A DNA stretch of 64,000 nucleotides from JARBUG01 sp035628915 (GTDB lineage: Bacteria; Bacillota; Sulfobacillia; Symbiobacteriales; Symbiobacteriaceae), in the NCBI GenBank assembly GCA_035628915.1, contig DASPIW010000031.1:62001-126000 (forward strand), in the 5' to 3' direction. Below the pieces are notes generated by a model. That model made no database searches. It saw only the letters and a list, made by a program, of their open reading frames with translations, and was not told the origin of the DNA. The position numbers and the translations under genes are program-made. Below, one piece after another: positions 35,517 through 42,949 of this stretch (its first letter is position 1; each line of letters opens with the position of its first letter).

Positions 35517-36305
35517 CTATCGTTCCCCCCTGGCTGTATTTCGTTCGTAAATGATCCTGAGCCCGTCCAGGTTGAGGTAAGGATCGATCGCCTCAATTAC
35601 GCTCGTTTCCGGTGCGACCAGTTCGGCCATGTCGCCCGTGGCAATGACTTTCATGCCGTCGGCCGCGGCGCCCATCTCTTCCTTGAGTCGGGCAACCACT
35701 TCGTCCACCTGGCCGGCGAACCCGAAAATGACGCCGGACTGCATGGCATGCACGGTGTTGCGGGCCAGTACGGTAGCCGGCTTGACCAGTTCGATGCGGG
35801 GCAGTTTGGCGGCCTGGGTGAACAAGGCTTCGACCGACACGTTGATGCCGGGTGCCATCACACCGCCTACGTACTCGCCTTCTTTGGATATTACGTCAAA
35901 GATGGTCGCCGTGCCGAAGTCCACGACGATCAAAGGGCCGCCGTACTTCTCATACGCGGCTACCGCGATGACGATGCGGTCCGACCCCACTTCCCGGGGG
36001 TTATCGTAGCGAATTACCACGCCGGTCTTGACGCCGGGGCCGACCACCAGCGGCTTGACGTGGAAGTACTTCTGGAACATGCGGTCGAGAGTGGGTACCA
36101 CAGGCGGCACGGACGATGCCACGACAACGGACTGTATTTGTTCGGGGCGGAAGCCCTGGTACTCCAGGAGCGCCAGCAGCAGCAGTCCGTATTCATCCTG
36201 CGTCTTCCGTCGGTCCGTCGCGACGCTCCATTCGGCACGCAGTTCCTTGCCTTCGTATATGCCGAGGTTCAGTGCCGTATTGCCTACGTCAACTGCGAGA
36301 AGCAC
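35517..36305 (-). CDS. coaX: Type III pantothenate kinase
   Basis: 262 residues. All CoaX signatures are present: AVDVGNTALNLGIYEG, TDRRKTQDEYG, RYDNPREVGSDRIV (catalytic Asp in GSDR), DFGTATIFDV and GGVMAPGINVS, plus RNTVHAMQSGVIFGFAGQVD. It phosphorylates pantothenate in the first step of CoA synthesis and does not need to resemble CoaA or CoaB kinases. First gene of a two-gene operon with its diverged paralogue. An extended -10 promoter lies 65 bases upstream. Confidence 0.95.
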   Translation of the reverse strand: MLLAVDVGNTALNLGIYEGKELRAEWSVATDRRKTQDEYGLLLLALLEYQGFRPEQIQSVVVASSVPPVVPTLDRMFQKYFHVKPLVVGPGVKTGVVIRYDNPREVGSDRIVIAVAAYEKYGGPLIVVDFGTATIFDVISKEGEYVGGVMAPGINVSVEALFTQAAKLPRIELVKPATVLARNTVHAMQSGVIFGFAGQVDEVVARLKEEMGAAADGMKVIATGDMAELVAPETSVIEAIDPYLNLDGLRIIYERNTARGER

Positions 36306-36370
36306 GTATGTAACCTCCCTGGTAGCCGGCCCCGCGGCTGGGGTCCGTCTCCGCTTCGCGTTCCAGGAGG

Positions 36371-36379
36371 ATTATAACA
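36371..36379 (-). promoter_or_regulatory. Extended -10 promoter of the coaX pair
   Basis: TGTTATAAT on the minus strand is a TGn extension on a perfect TATAAT. No -35 box is needed in this class and none is clear. It lies just downstream of the terminator of the candidate RNA. Confidence 0.5.
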
Positions 36380-36388
36380 CACACCCTT

Positions 36389-36584
36389 CAAAAAGGTAGC
36401 GGTCCGGGTGGTGTGCCCGGACCGCATCGCCTCGCTATTCAATTCAGAGGAGTCTATGACCCGGTCACCCCCTCTCGGTAAGGCTCGGTCAGGTCTGAAC
36501 GCCCTCGCATAGCATCAGGAATGGAAGACACTCCGTGCGGGAAAGGCCCGCCGCCTTATGTCCGAGTCTTCAGTCCCTGCCTGC
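36389..36584 (-). ncRNA. Candidate 195-nt non-coding RNA
   Basis: A consensus-like promoter (36591-36619) drives a transcript that ends at a terminator hairpin (36399-36425) followed by TACCTTTTTG. No ORF with a ribosome site lies inside on this strand. The RNA can form GAAGAC...GTCTTC enclosing GCGGG-CCTTT-CCCGC near its 5' end and GGTGACCGGGTC-type pairings later. Length and standalone layout resemble 6S-like or regulatory sRNAs, but I recognise no conserved core of 6S, SRP RNA, RNase P, tmRNA or a T-box. It could instead be a long attenuator leader of coaX. Confidence 0.55.
36399..36425 (-). terminator. Terminator of the candidate RNA
   Basis: A 10-bp perfect stem (GCGGTCCGGG with CCCGGACCGC), 7-base loop, then TACCTTTTTG on the minus strand. 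Confidence 0.75.
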
Positions 36585-36590
36585 ACCTTC

Positions 36591-36619
36591 ACTATAGCAA
36601 ACAGTCAGCAGAATGTCAT
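36591..36619 (-). promoter_or_regulatory. Promoter of the candidate RNA
   Basis: ATGACA (36619-36614), a 17-base spacer and TATAGT (36596-36591) on the minus strand; each box matches the consensus at five of six positions. Confidence 0.7.
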
Positions 36620-36660
36620 CAGGCGCAGGTCCTATTCGAGTTTATTCGACATCCGGATAG

Positions 36661-36730
36661 GTCTAGTGCGGCGCCGCGCAGCGGCGGGGCCGCACGGCAC
36701 CCGTAAATGGCGCCTCAGCGCCGAGAAGGG
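36661..36730. repeat. 70-bp dispersed structured repeat, copy 2
   Basis: 67 of 70 bases match copy 1 at 21170-21239 in the same plus-strand orientation. Differences are T/C in the first hairpin loop, A/G in a bulge and G/C in the second loop, so both stems are kept. It lies between the -35 box of the candidate RNA (42 bp away) and the nadC terminator. Confidence 0.85.
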
Positions 36731-36735
36731 AAGGA

Positions 36736-36763
36736 GAAGGTGCAGTTCCAGGACTGCACCTTC
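36736..36763 (-). terminator. Terminator after nadC
   Basis: An 11-bp perfect stem (GAAGGTGCAGT with ACTGCACCTTC), 6-base loop, 7 bases after the nadC stop, followed on the minus strand by TCCTTCCCTTCTC. Confidence 0.75.
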
Positions 36764-36770
36764 CGGGTCT

Positions 36771-37610
36771 TTACAGCACGATGTCGAGGCTGAGATCGAG
36801 CGCCTTCACGGAATGGGTCAGGGCGCCCAGGCTGATAATGTCCACGCCCGTCCGGGCCACATCTTCCAAATTGGCTGCCGTAATGCCGCCGGAAGCCTCC
36901 AGAACCGCCTTGCCGGCAGTAATCTCCACGGCACGGCGCATGGTTTCCGTGTCCATATTGTCCAGGAGGATGATGTCCGCGCCGGCATCCAGCGCTTCCT
37001 GGAGCTGCTCCAGCGTGTCGACCTCCACCTCGACCCGGGAGGTGTGCGAAGCGACTTTCCGGGCGGCAATGACCGCAGCCCGAACCCCGCCCGCCACGGC
37101 GATGTGGTTGTCCTTGATCAGGATGGCGTCGTGCAGACCGTACCGATGGTTCATGGCACCGCCGACCCGCACTGCGTACTTTTCGAGAATCCGCAGGCCG
37201 GGTGTGGTCTTACGGGTCTCCACGAGCCGGGCGTGGTAGTACTTAATGGCATCAGCCAGGCGCCGTGTGACGCTGGCGATGCCGCTCATGCGCTGCAGGA
37301 AGTTCAGGGCGACCCGTTCAGCCGTAAGTACGCTGCGGGCGCTGCCGGTAATGCGGGCCACTTCCATGCCCGGCGTCACCTTCGCTCCCTCGGCGACAAG
37401 CACTTCATAGGTCAGGCTCGGATCCATCACCCGGAATACCATCTGCGCCACGGACTGGCCGCAAAGAATGCCCTCTTCCTTGGCGATGATCACGGCGGTG
37501 CAGAGCTTGTCCGCCGGAACGGTCGCCTCGGTGGTAATGTCGCCCGGGCCGATATCCTCCAAAAGCGCCCGCCGGACGATATCCTCCACCGCGATCGGGT
37601 TCAGCGTCAT
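36771..37610 (-). CDS. nadC: Quinolinate phosphoribosyltransferase
   Basis: 279 residues. It converts quinolinate and PRPP to nicotinate mononucleotide, CO2 and pyrophosphate. Seen are the N-terminal EDIGPGDITTEATV, RITGSARSVLTAERVALNFL, the RKTTPGLR substrate loop, GGAMNHRYGLHDAILIKDNH and the C-terminal EASGGITAANLEDVARTGVD. Its ATG overlaps the nadB stop by four bases, so the two are translationally coupled. Last gene of the fol-nad cluster. Confidence 0.96.
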   Translation of the reverse strand: MTLNPIAVEDIVRRALLEDIGPGDITTEATVPADKLCTAVIIAKEEGILCGQSVAQMVFRVMDPSLTYEVLVAEGAKVTPGMEVARITGSARSVLTAERVALNFLQRMSGIASVTRRLADAIKYYHARLVETRKTTPGLRILEKYAVRVGGAMNHRYGLHDAILIKDNHIAVAGGVRAAVIAARKVASHTSRVEVEVDTLEQLQEALDAGADIILLDNMDTETMRRAVEITAGKAVLEASGGITAANLEDVARTGVDIISLGALTHSVKALDLSLDIVL

Positions 37611-39187
37611 CGGTCAGACCTCCTCTGTACAACGTGCCGTTTCCAGTTCTCGTCATCGCGCTGCGGATAGTCGCTGCGGAAGTGGCCACCCCGGCTCTCT
37701 TCACGGGCGAGGGCTGCCCGCGCCACCAGGACGGCGACGGTGGCCAGGTTGGCCACCTGGAACCCCTTTTTGGTCTGCAGGGCGCCGCCCAGGGATTCCG
37801 CAATCGCATCCAACCGGGAGATGGCTTCCGACAGCCCCGCGGCGTTGCGGGTGATGCCCACCTTGTCCCACATGAGCTGCTGAATCTCAGCCCAGAGCGT
37901 GTTTACGGGGCGGTCCGGGATGGCAGGGGCCATCCGCCAGCCAAAGTTGGGCGCCGTCAGGGGCGGGAGCCCGCCCTGAATCAGCGCATTGGCGATGCGT
38001 CGCCCGAAGACCAGGCCTTCCAGCAGGCTGTTGGACGCCAGACGGTTCGCGCCGTGAATGCCGGTGCAGGCTACCTCGCCGCAGGCAAAGAGGCCGGGAA
38101 TGTTGGTCCGCCCGTCGGCGTCGGTCTTGATGCCGCCCATCATATAATGGGCAGCCGGCGCCACCGGAATCAGGTCTGTCTTCAGGTCGATTTCCCGCTT
38201 CAGGCAGGCCGAGTAGATGCTGGGAAAGCGCTGTTCAACATTTGGAATCGCCCGCGCATCCTCGTAGACGCACGGATGCTTGGTCTGGCGCATTTGATCT
38301 ACGATGGCCCGGGCCACGATATCCCGCGGCGCCAGCTCGGCCCGGGGGTGGTACTTCATCATGAAACGTTCGCCGTGCTTGTTAAGCAGCAGGGCGCCTT
38401 CGCCGCGCACCGCCTCGGAGATGAGGAACTTGGGGCTGCCCTCGCCATAGAGCGCCGTGGGATGGAACTGAACAAATTCGATATCCTCCAGCTCCGCCCC
38501 CGCCCGGTAGGCGATCGCGATACCGTCGCCGGTGGCAATTTCGGGGTTTGTACTGTTGATGTAAAGCTGGCCGGCACCGCCCGTGGCAAGAATCGTAGCA
38601 CGCGCCAGATAGGCGGTCATGCGGTCCTTATCATCGAGGGCCAGAACGCCAATGCAGCGGCCTTCATGGGTAAGTACGTCGACGATATAGCGGTTCTCAT
38701 AAACGGTGATACCCTCGTCATACGCCTTCTGCTGCAACGCCCGCCGGATTTCGTCGCCGGTGGCATCGCCCCGGGCGTGCAGGATGCGCCGCTCCGAATG
38801 GGCGCCTTCCCGGGTCAGCTCATACTCGCCTTCCTCGTTCTTGTCAAACTGGGTGCCAAACTCGATAAGCTCACGCACGCAGTCGGGGCCTTCCTCGACA
38901 AGCACTTGGACAGCATCTTCATCGCATAGGCCGGCGCCCGCCTCCAGGGTATCCATCAGATGGAGCCGCGGCGAGTCCTCTGTGCCAATGGCAGCAGCAA
39001 TGCCGCCCTGCGCATACTCGGTGTTGGACTCTTCCAGTTTCCGCTTGGTCAGCACGATTACCCGGCCAACCTCGCGCACCTTGAGGGCGGTGTAAAGCCC
39101 CGCGATTCCGGTGCCAACCACGAGAACGTCGCAGGAGACCTGCGGCAGCCGTGACAGGTCAAAGTTGGCGAGATACCGCTTTAACAT
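37607..39187 (-). CDS. nadB: L-aspartate oxidase
   Basis: 526 residues, FAD enzyme of the SdhA/FrdA superfamily making iminoaspartate for quinolinate synthesis. Signatures: DVLVVGTGIAGLYTALKVRE (FAD), SNTEYAQGGIAAAIGTEDS, EGAHSERRILHARGDATG, HPTALYGEGSPKFLISEAVR and CTGIHGANRLASNSLLEGLV. GGGAGG precedes the ATG. It follows folK by 33 bases on the same strand. The partner nadA (quinolinate synthase), which often sits beside nadB, is not in the window. Confidence 0.96.
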   Translation of the reverse strand: MLKRYLANFDLSRLPQVSCDVLVVGTGIAGLYTALKVREVGRVIVLTKRKLEESNTEYAQGGIAAAIGTEDSPRLHLMDTLEAGAGLCDEDAVQVLVEEGPDCVRELIEFGTQFDKNEEGEYELTREGAHSERRILHARGDATGDEIRRALQQKAYDEGITVYENRYIVDVLTHEGRCIGVLALDDKDRMTAYLARATILATGGAGQLYINSTNPEIATGDGIAIAYRAGAELEDIEFVQFHPTALYGEGSPKFLISEAVRGEGALLLNKHGERFMMKYHPRAELAPRDIVARAIVDQMRQTKHPCVYEDARAIPNVEQRFPSIYSACLKREIDLKTDLIPVAPAAHYMMGGIKTDADGRTNIPGLFACGEVACTGIHGANRLASNSLLEGLVFGRRIANALIQGGLPPLTAPNFGWRMAPAIPDRPVNTLWAEIQQLMWDKVGITRNAAGLSEAISRLDAIAESLGGALQTKKGFQVANLATVAVLVARAALAREESRGGHFRSDYPQRDDENWKRHVVQRRSDR

Positions 39188-39220
39188 GATAGTCCTCCCA
39201 ACCGTCGCATACGGTCTATT

Positions 39221-39712
39221 TTACCCGTCGACTCGTTCCTGGAAAAGCCCGGCGTGCAGGAAGACCGCGATTCCCTGGCCGGGCAGCGCGGCCAATGCCT
39301 CATGATAGGGCAGATGAGGAGCGATCTCCAGCAGCGGTACAAGCACGAAGGCCCTCTCCGCCATGCGCGGGTGGGGGACCTGTAGATCCGGTGCGGTTAC
39401 CCGTTCCTGGTCAAACACCAATAGGTCAATATCAACCGTGCGGGGGCCCCAGCGCTCCAGCCTTACCCGCCCCAGCGATTGTTCTACGCTGAGGATGTGG
39501 CGCAGGAGTTCGTGGGGCGTCAACGAGGTTTCGACTGCCACCGACATGTTCAGAAAGGCCGGTTGGTCCGTTTTGCCCCAGGGCGCCGTTTCATAGACGG
39601 AACTGACGGCGCTGACCCGTGTGTGCGGCGCCGCCAGCCGGCGCACCGCCTCCGTAAGATACCCAAGCCGATCGCCGAGGTTGGAACCAAGGGACAGGTA
39701 CGCTGTAGCCAT
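39221..39712 (-). CDS. folK: 6-hydroxymethyl-dihydropterin pyrophosphokinase
   Basis: 163 residues. YLSLGSNLGDRLGYL at the N-terminus, SSVYETAPWG, FLNMSVAVET and the ATP/Mg site RWGPRTVDIDLLVF with the catalytic Asp pair, then VPHPRMAERAFVLVPLLEIA. It transfers pyrophosphate from ATP to the pterin before the FolP step. It starts 2 bases after folB. Confidence 0.96.
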   Translation of the reverse strand: MATAYLSLGSNLGDRLGYLTEAVRRLAAPHTRVSAVSSVYETAPWGKTDQPAFLNMSVAVETSLTPHELLRHILSVEQSLGRVRLERWGPRTVDIDLLVFDQERVTAPDLQVPHPRMAERAFVLVPLLEIAPHLPYHEALAALPGQGIAVFLHAGLFQERVDG

Positions 39713-39714
39713 AG

Positions 39715-40077
39715 CTACTCCCTCCGCCGGCGGATCTCGACCATCACGCCGCCAAAGGCGCCGGGAATCGGAGCCTTTGGTTTGTGAACTCGCACAACCA
39801 CCTCGGAGATGGGGAACCCCTGCAAGAGTTCGGCCGCCGTCTTCTCGGCGAGGGCCTCAATCAGCTTGAAAGGGCGCCCCTCGACGATCTCCTTGACTGT
39901 ACTGTACACCTGGCCGTAGTCGACCGTCCGCTGCAAGTCGTCGGTGCGGCCGGCCTCGCGCAAGTCGGCGTGCAGTTCCACATCCACCACGAACACCTGG
40001 CCAAGGCGGGTCTCTTCGGGGTAGACGCCGTGGTAGCCATAAAACTGCATCCCTGTAAGCACAATCCGGTCGCCCAT
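39715..40077 (-). CDS. folB: Dihydroneopterin aldolase
   Basis: 120 residues. IVLTGMQFYGYHGVYPEET is the conserved N-terminus with the active-site Tyr/His region, followed by VDYGQVYSTVKEIVEG, FKLIEALAEKTA and the Lys-containing VRVHKPKAPIPG. It splits dihydroneopterin to the hydroxymethylpterin used by FolK. Middle gene of folP-folB-folK, 23 bases after folP. Confidence 0.96.
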   Translation of the reverse strand: MGDRIVLTGMQFYGYHGVYPEETRLGQVFVVDVELHADLREAGRTDDLQRTVDYGQVYSTVKEIVEGRPFKLIEALAEKTAAELLQGFPISEVVVRVHKPKAPIPGAFGGVMVEIRRRRE

Positions 40078-40100
40078 GGCTCCCCCTCCTCCGCGGCCGC

Positions 40101-40967
40101 TTAGTCGCCGGTGAAGCCGCCCCTGCCGGGCCGGACGATGGCGTCGGTCATCATCGCCACTCGCTTCATGTACTTGACGTCGTGCACCCGGACGATTTCC
40201 GCGCCGTGGGCGATGCCGATGGCCACGGTGGCCGCCGTTCCTTCGATTCGCTCGCTGGTGGGCAGCCCGCCCAGGACCTTGCCGATGGTCGATTTCCGGC
40301 TGGTGCCCAGCAGAATCGGGCGGCCCAACACCCGCAGTTCGGCCATGTCCCGCATGACGTCAAGGTTCTGGATCGCTGTCTTGCCGAAGCCAATGCCGGG
40401 ATCGATGATCAGCAGTTCCGGGGGCAGTCCTGCCGCCACGGCCGTGCGGATCGAGCGGCGAAGGGACCGGATAATGTCGTGGATCAGATCGGCGTACTCG
40501 GTATGCTCCTGGTTGTGCATGAGTACCGAGGGCGTCTGGTGCCTGGCGGCTACCTTTGCGATCTCCGGGTCCTTGAGAAAGCCCCACACGTCGTTGATCA
40601 TGTTGGCGCCCGCCTCGATGGCGGCCTCAGCGACCCGGGACTTGTAGGTGTCGATGGAGATGATGGCGTGCGGCGCCTTCGCCCGGATGCCGCGAATGAC
40701 AGGCAGCACACGGCGGAGTTCTTCATCGGCGCCCACGGGCGTATGGCCGGGCCTCGTCGATTCGCCGCCGACATCGATAATGTCGGCACCATCATGAAGC
40801 ATTTCGAGGGCGTGTGCAATCGCCTGTCCGGCGTCCACCCATTCGCCGCCGTCCGAGAACGAGTCGGGCGTGACGTTGAGGATGCCCATGATGGCCGTCC
40901 GGCGGCCCAGGATGAGCGTCTCGTGACCACAGGGAATGGTCCACGTTTTCGTCGTCTGCTGATGCAA
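40101..40967 (-). CDS. folP: Dihydropteroate synthase
   Basis: 288 residues. It joins p-aminobenzoate to the pterin pyrophosphate, the sulfonamide target. Family blocks: IMGILNVTPDSFSDGGEWV, DIIDVGGESTRPG, SIDTYKSRVAEAAIEAGANM, LIIDPGIGFGKT, LLGTSRKSTIGKVLG and the final IVRVHDVKYMKR. TTG start with GAGGTGGG about 6 bases upstream. First gene of a minus-strand run folP-folB-folK-nadB-nadC with gaps of 23, 2, 33 and -4 bases. Confidence 0.96.
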   Translation of the reverse strand: MHQQTTKTWTIPCGHETLILGRRTAIMGILNVTPDSFSDGGEWVDAGQAIAHALEMLHDGADIIDVGGESTRPGHTPVGADEELRRVLPVIRGIRAKAPHAIISIDTYKSRVAEAAIEAGANMINDVWGFLKDPEIAKVAARHQTPSVLMHNQEHTEYADLIHDIIRSLRRSIRTAVAAGLPPELLIIDPGIGFGKTAIQNLDVMRDMAELRVLGRPILLGTSRKSTIGKVLGGLPTSERIEGTAATVAIGIAHGAEIVRVHDVKYMKRVAMMTDAIVRPGRGGFTGD

Positions 40968-41022
40968 GGTCTACCCACCTCAGTTGAGAACTGCCACGGA
41001 GATTAGTATAACGCAAATAAGA

Positions 41023-41044
41023 CCGGGGCGATATTTCGCCCCGG
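41023..41044 (-). terminator. Terminator of the envelope protein cluster
   Basis: A 9-bp stem (CCGGGGCGA with TCGCCCCGG), 4-base loop, followed by TCTTATTTG on the minus strand, 21 bases after the DUF350 stop. Confidence 0.7.
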
Positions 41045-41065
41045 CTTTGATTGGGACCTTCTTTC

Positions 41066-41467
41066 CTAGCTGAAGGAGCCAACGATGACCAGTCCGATTG
41101 CCACGAAAATCCCGAAGCAGGCGATGCCAACTGCCTTGGAGCCCTTGGCGATGGCGCCGTTCAAGCTCCACCGGGGCGTCAGCCACTCCCAGAGGTAGTA
41201 GCCCAGATAGTTGAGCAGAATGCCGAGAATAGCGTAAGCGACGGCCTGGACCCAACCGACGTTGTTACGGAAGGCATCGCTCAGCACAATGCCGGTGGAG
41301 ATCAGGAAGCCTGCGGCCATCCAGCCGACGGCCTCGTTGCTCTTTTCGATCTCCTGGAAGAGCTTGAACGGAACGAGCCAGTCGAAGACCAGCAGACCCA
41401 CGAACATGAGGGCCAGCCCCGTCAGGGCGAAGATAGCCGTTATTCCGAAGCCTTCCCAAGGCAGCAT
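41066..41467 (-). CDS. DUF350-type four-helix membrane protein
   Basis: 133 residues with four membrane helices (about 8-28, 45-65, 72-95 and 108-131). FDWLVPFKLFQEIEKSNEAV followed by GWMAAGFLISTGIVLSDAF is typical of DUF350 proteins, small membrane proteins of unknown function often beside stress or phage-shock-like genes. It starts 12 bases after the 63-residue protein gene, so the three-gene cluster is one operon. Confidence 0.88.
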   Translation of the reverse strand: MLPWEGFGITAIFALTGLALMFVGLLVFDWLVPFKLFQEIEKSNEAVGWMAAGFLISTGIVLSDAFRNNVGWVQAVAYAILGILLNYLGYYLWEWLTPRWSLNGAIAKGSKAVGIACFGIFVAIGLVIVGSFS

Positions 41468-41479
41468 GGTGGCGCCCCC

Positions 41480-41671
41480 TTAGTCCCCGAGGACCTGAAT
41501 TTCGCGCTGCAAATCGGTGTTGATCCAGATGCCGACGACGCCGCCGCTGGGATCGTCAACCTTGACGTAGATCCACTTGCCGGCGACGCGCTCCACCACG
41601 CCGGCGAAGCCGTTGTCGGGGCCCTGCATATCTCGCATGATCCAGATCTTCTTGCCCTGAAGCTCAAACAT
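41480..41671 (-). CDS. 63-residue protein of unknown function
   Basis: A small soluble protein (begins MFELQGKKIWIMRDMQGP, ends INTDLQREIQVLGD) with an SH3-like or small beta-barrel appearance: GFAGVVERVAGKWIYVKVDD alternates hydrophobic and polar residues. AGAAGGAGG lies 11 bases before the ATG. It sits between a surface-type Ser/Pro-rich protein gene and a DUF350 gene, with 5- and 12-base gaps. Confidence 0.7.
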   Translation of the reverse strand: MFELQGKKIWIMRDMQGPDNGFAGVVERVAGKWIYVKVDDPSGGVVGIWINTDLQREIQVLGD

Positions 41672-41676
41672 GGCTG

Positions 41677-42345
41677 TTATTGCCTCCTTCTCGTGGTTCG
41701 GGCGGCGATGACCGCCAGCAGGATCCAAAGGCCGATGCCACCGAGGATAACCACGGGCCACCAGTTGAGGGCCCATCCGGTGCTGTAGTAGACGGGGCGG
41801 TGCCACACGCGCCAGTACCATGGCCGGCCCCAGTACCAGTCGTGGTAGTACCACGGGTCGTAGGTGGGGCTGGGTGCATAGATAACGACGGGCGGACGGG
41901 TCGGGTAGGTGGTTTTGCCGAGGTCGTAGCTGGGCGGCGGAGTCGTCGCGGTTGAGGATTTCGGCGTCGTGGTGGGCCGCTGGCTGGAGAATGAGCGGTC
42001 CTGGGTGGAGTAGCTCCGGTCGCTGCCCGAGTAGCTCGGCGACGACGGCGAGGAGTAGCTCCTCGGCGCCGAAGGCGTGGTGGACGGCGCCGGCGAGCTG
42101 TAGGATTTGGGCGGGGTGGACGGAGCGGTGGACTTGGGGGTCGAATACGATCGGCTGGGAGCAGTTGGGGTCTTTGGTTTTGGCGTGGAGAACGACCGGC
42201 TCCCTGAGGACGTACTTGGCCGCGGGCTGGAGAAGGACCGGCTGCCGCCCTTGGCGGCCAGGGCCGGAGTAATGAAGATCCCCAGCACGAAGACGACAGT
42301 CACTACAAGGGCCAGCACCCGCCGGACCCAGGCCCAAGGGCGCAT
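41677..42345 (-). CDS. Ser/Thr/Pro-rich membrane-anchored protein
   Basis: 222 residues. Signal peptide or anchor (VRRVLALVVTVVFVLGIFIT, then ALAAKGG), a low-complexity region of about 110 residues built on SRSFSTPKP / SRSYSTPKS-like repeats, an aromatic segment (YDPWYYHDWYWGRPWYWRVW), one C-terminal membrane helix and RTTRRRQ. The C-terminal part would be cytoplasmic and the repeats outside. GAGGGAAG lies upstream of the ATG at 42345. First gene of the cluster with the 63-residue and DUF350 proteins. Confidence 0.8.
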   Translation of the reverse strand: MRPWAWVRRVLALVVTVVFVLGIFITPALAAKGGSRSFSSPRPSTSSGSRSFSTPKPKTPTAPSRSYSTPKSTAPSTPPKSYSSPAPSTTPSAPRSYSSPSSPSYSGSDRSYSTQDRSFSSQRPTTTPKSSTATTPPPSYDLGKTTYPTRPPVVIYAPSPTYDPWYYHDWYWGRPWYWRVWHRPVYYSTGWALNWWPVVILGGIGLWILLAVIAARTTRRRQ

Positions 42346-42917
42346 GGTACCACTTCCCTCGGCGATTGAATTACCCGGCAGAAATTCAGCCAACAGAAGC
42401 ATTATTCCTGCCCGGTTATTGCTTTCGGAGAGAAAGACGCGGAGCGGGGGGCGAAAGGTTCGCGGTGTAAGAAAGGATATGCGAGTTGGTCGGGGCGGGG
42501 CTGTTCATGGTCTTTGTGGCTCAATTCCTGGCGGTGACCGTCACGCATGTCACTGTGGGGGGCTTTGATGAAGGTTCCGCGGCGTCGAACACCGCAGTCG
42601 GGGCGGTGCGTGGTACGATCTGGTCGGTTTCTCATTTTTCGTGAATATTCCGGATAATCATGTGCCATAAGGCAAAATCGGTGCAAAGCCTTCGAACGCA
42701 GACGATTCGGGGTGTGAACGGGTGATTTGACGACATTCGCCTCGGTTCCAGGCCTGCCATGTACCATTTTGAGGCGGTTTTCCCTTCGGGATGGTGCCTC
42801 TGAGCCTCGAATCGTCATCATTCAAAAGCCCGGACGCCCTGCGGGCTTTTCATTCATGACGATTCGCCGGTTTGAGTGCGTCTTCCGACCGCTCCTTCAA
42901 GGAAACAGATTAGCGAA
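42346..42917. other. Intergenic stretch without a supported gene
   Basis: About 570 bases with no ORF that has both a ribosome site and normal codon use. Only feature noted: a nested palindrome at 42808-42866, listed separately. A 94-codon plus-strand ORF from 42727 crosses that palindrome and was not accepted. Confidence 0.5.
42808..42866. terminator. Nested palindrome, bidirectional terminator-like
   Basis: Outer arms CGAATCGTCAT / ATGACGATTCG (11 bp) and inner arms AAAAGCCC / GGGCTTTT (8 bp), with a CATTC/CATTC internal loop. The inner hairpin ends in TTTT in both directions, so it could stop transcription from either side. Confidence 0.55.
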
Positions 42918-42948
42918 ATGCGGAGGAGACGGTTTGTCTCCTCCGCAT
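42918..42948 (-). terminator. Hairpin after the diguanylate cyclase gene
   Basis: A 13-bp perfect stem (ATGCGGAGGAGAC with GTCTCCTCCGCAT), 5-base loop, directly at the stop codon, followed by TTCGCTAATC on the minus strand. Confidence 0.6.
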
Positions 42949-42949
42949 G

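Noticed and set aside
36456..36512. 18-codon plus-strand ORF with AGAGGAG close to an ATG
   Set aside because: The ribosome site is only 3 bases from the ATG and the ORF is antisense to the candidate RNA.
36400..36600. T-box leader, SRP RNA or 6S RNA identity for the candidate RNA
   Set aside because: No AGGGTGGNACCGCG T-box, no SRP GGAAGGAAGCAGC-type loop. A 6S-like long hairpin with central bubble could not be drawn, so it was left unclassified.
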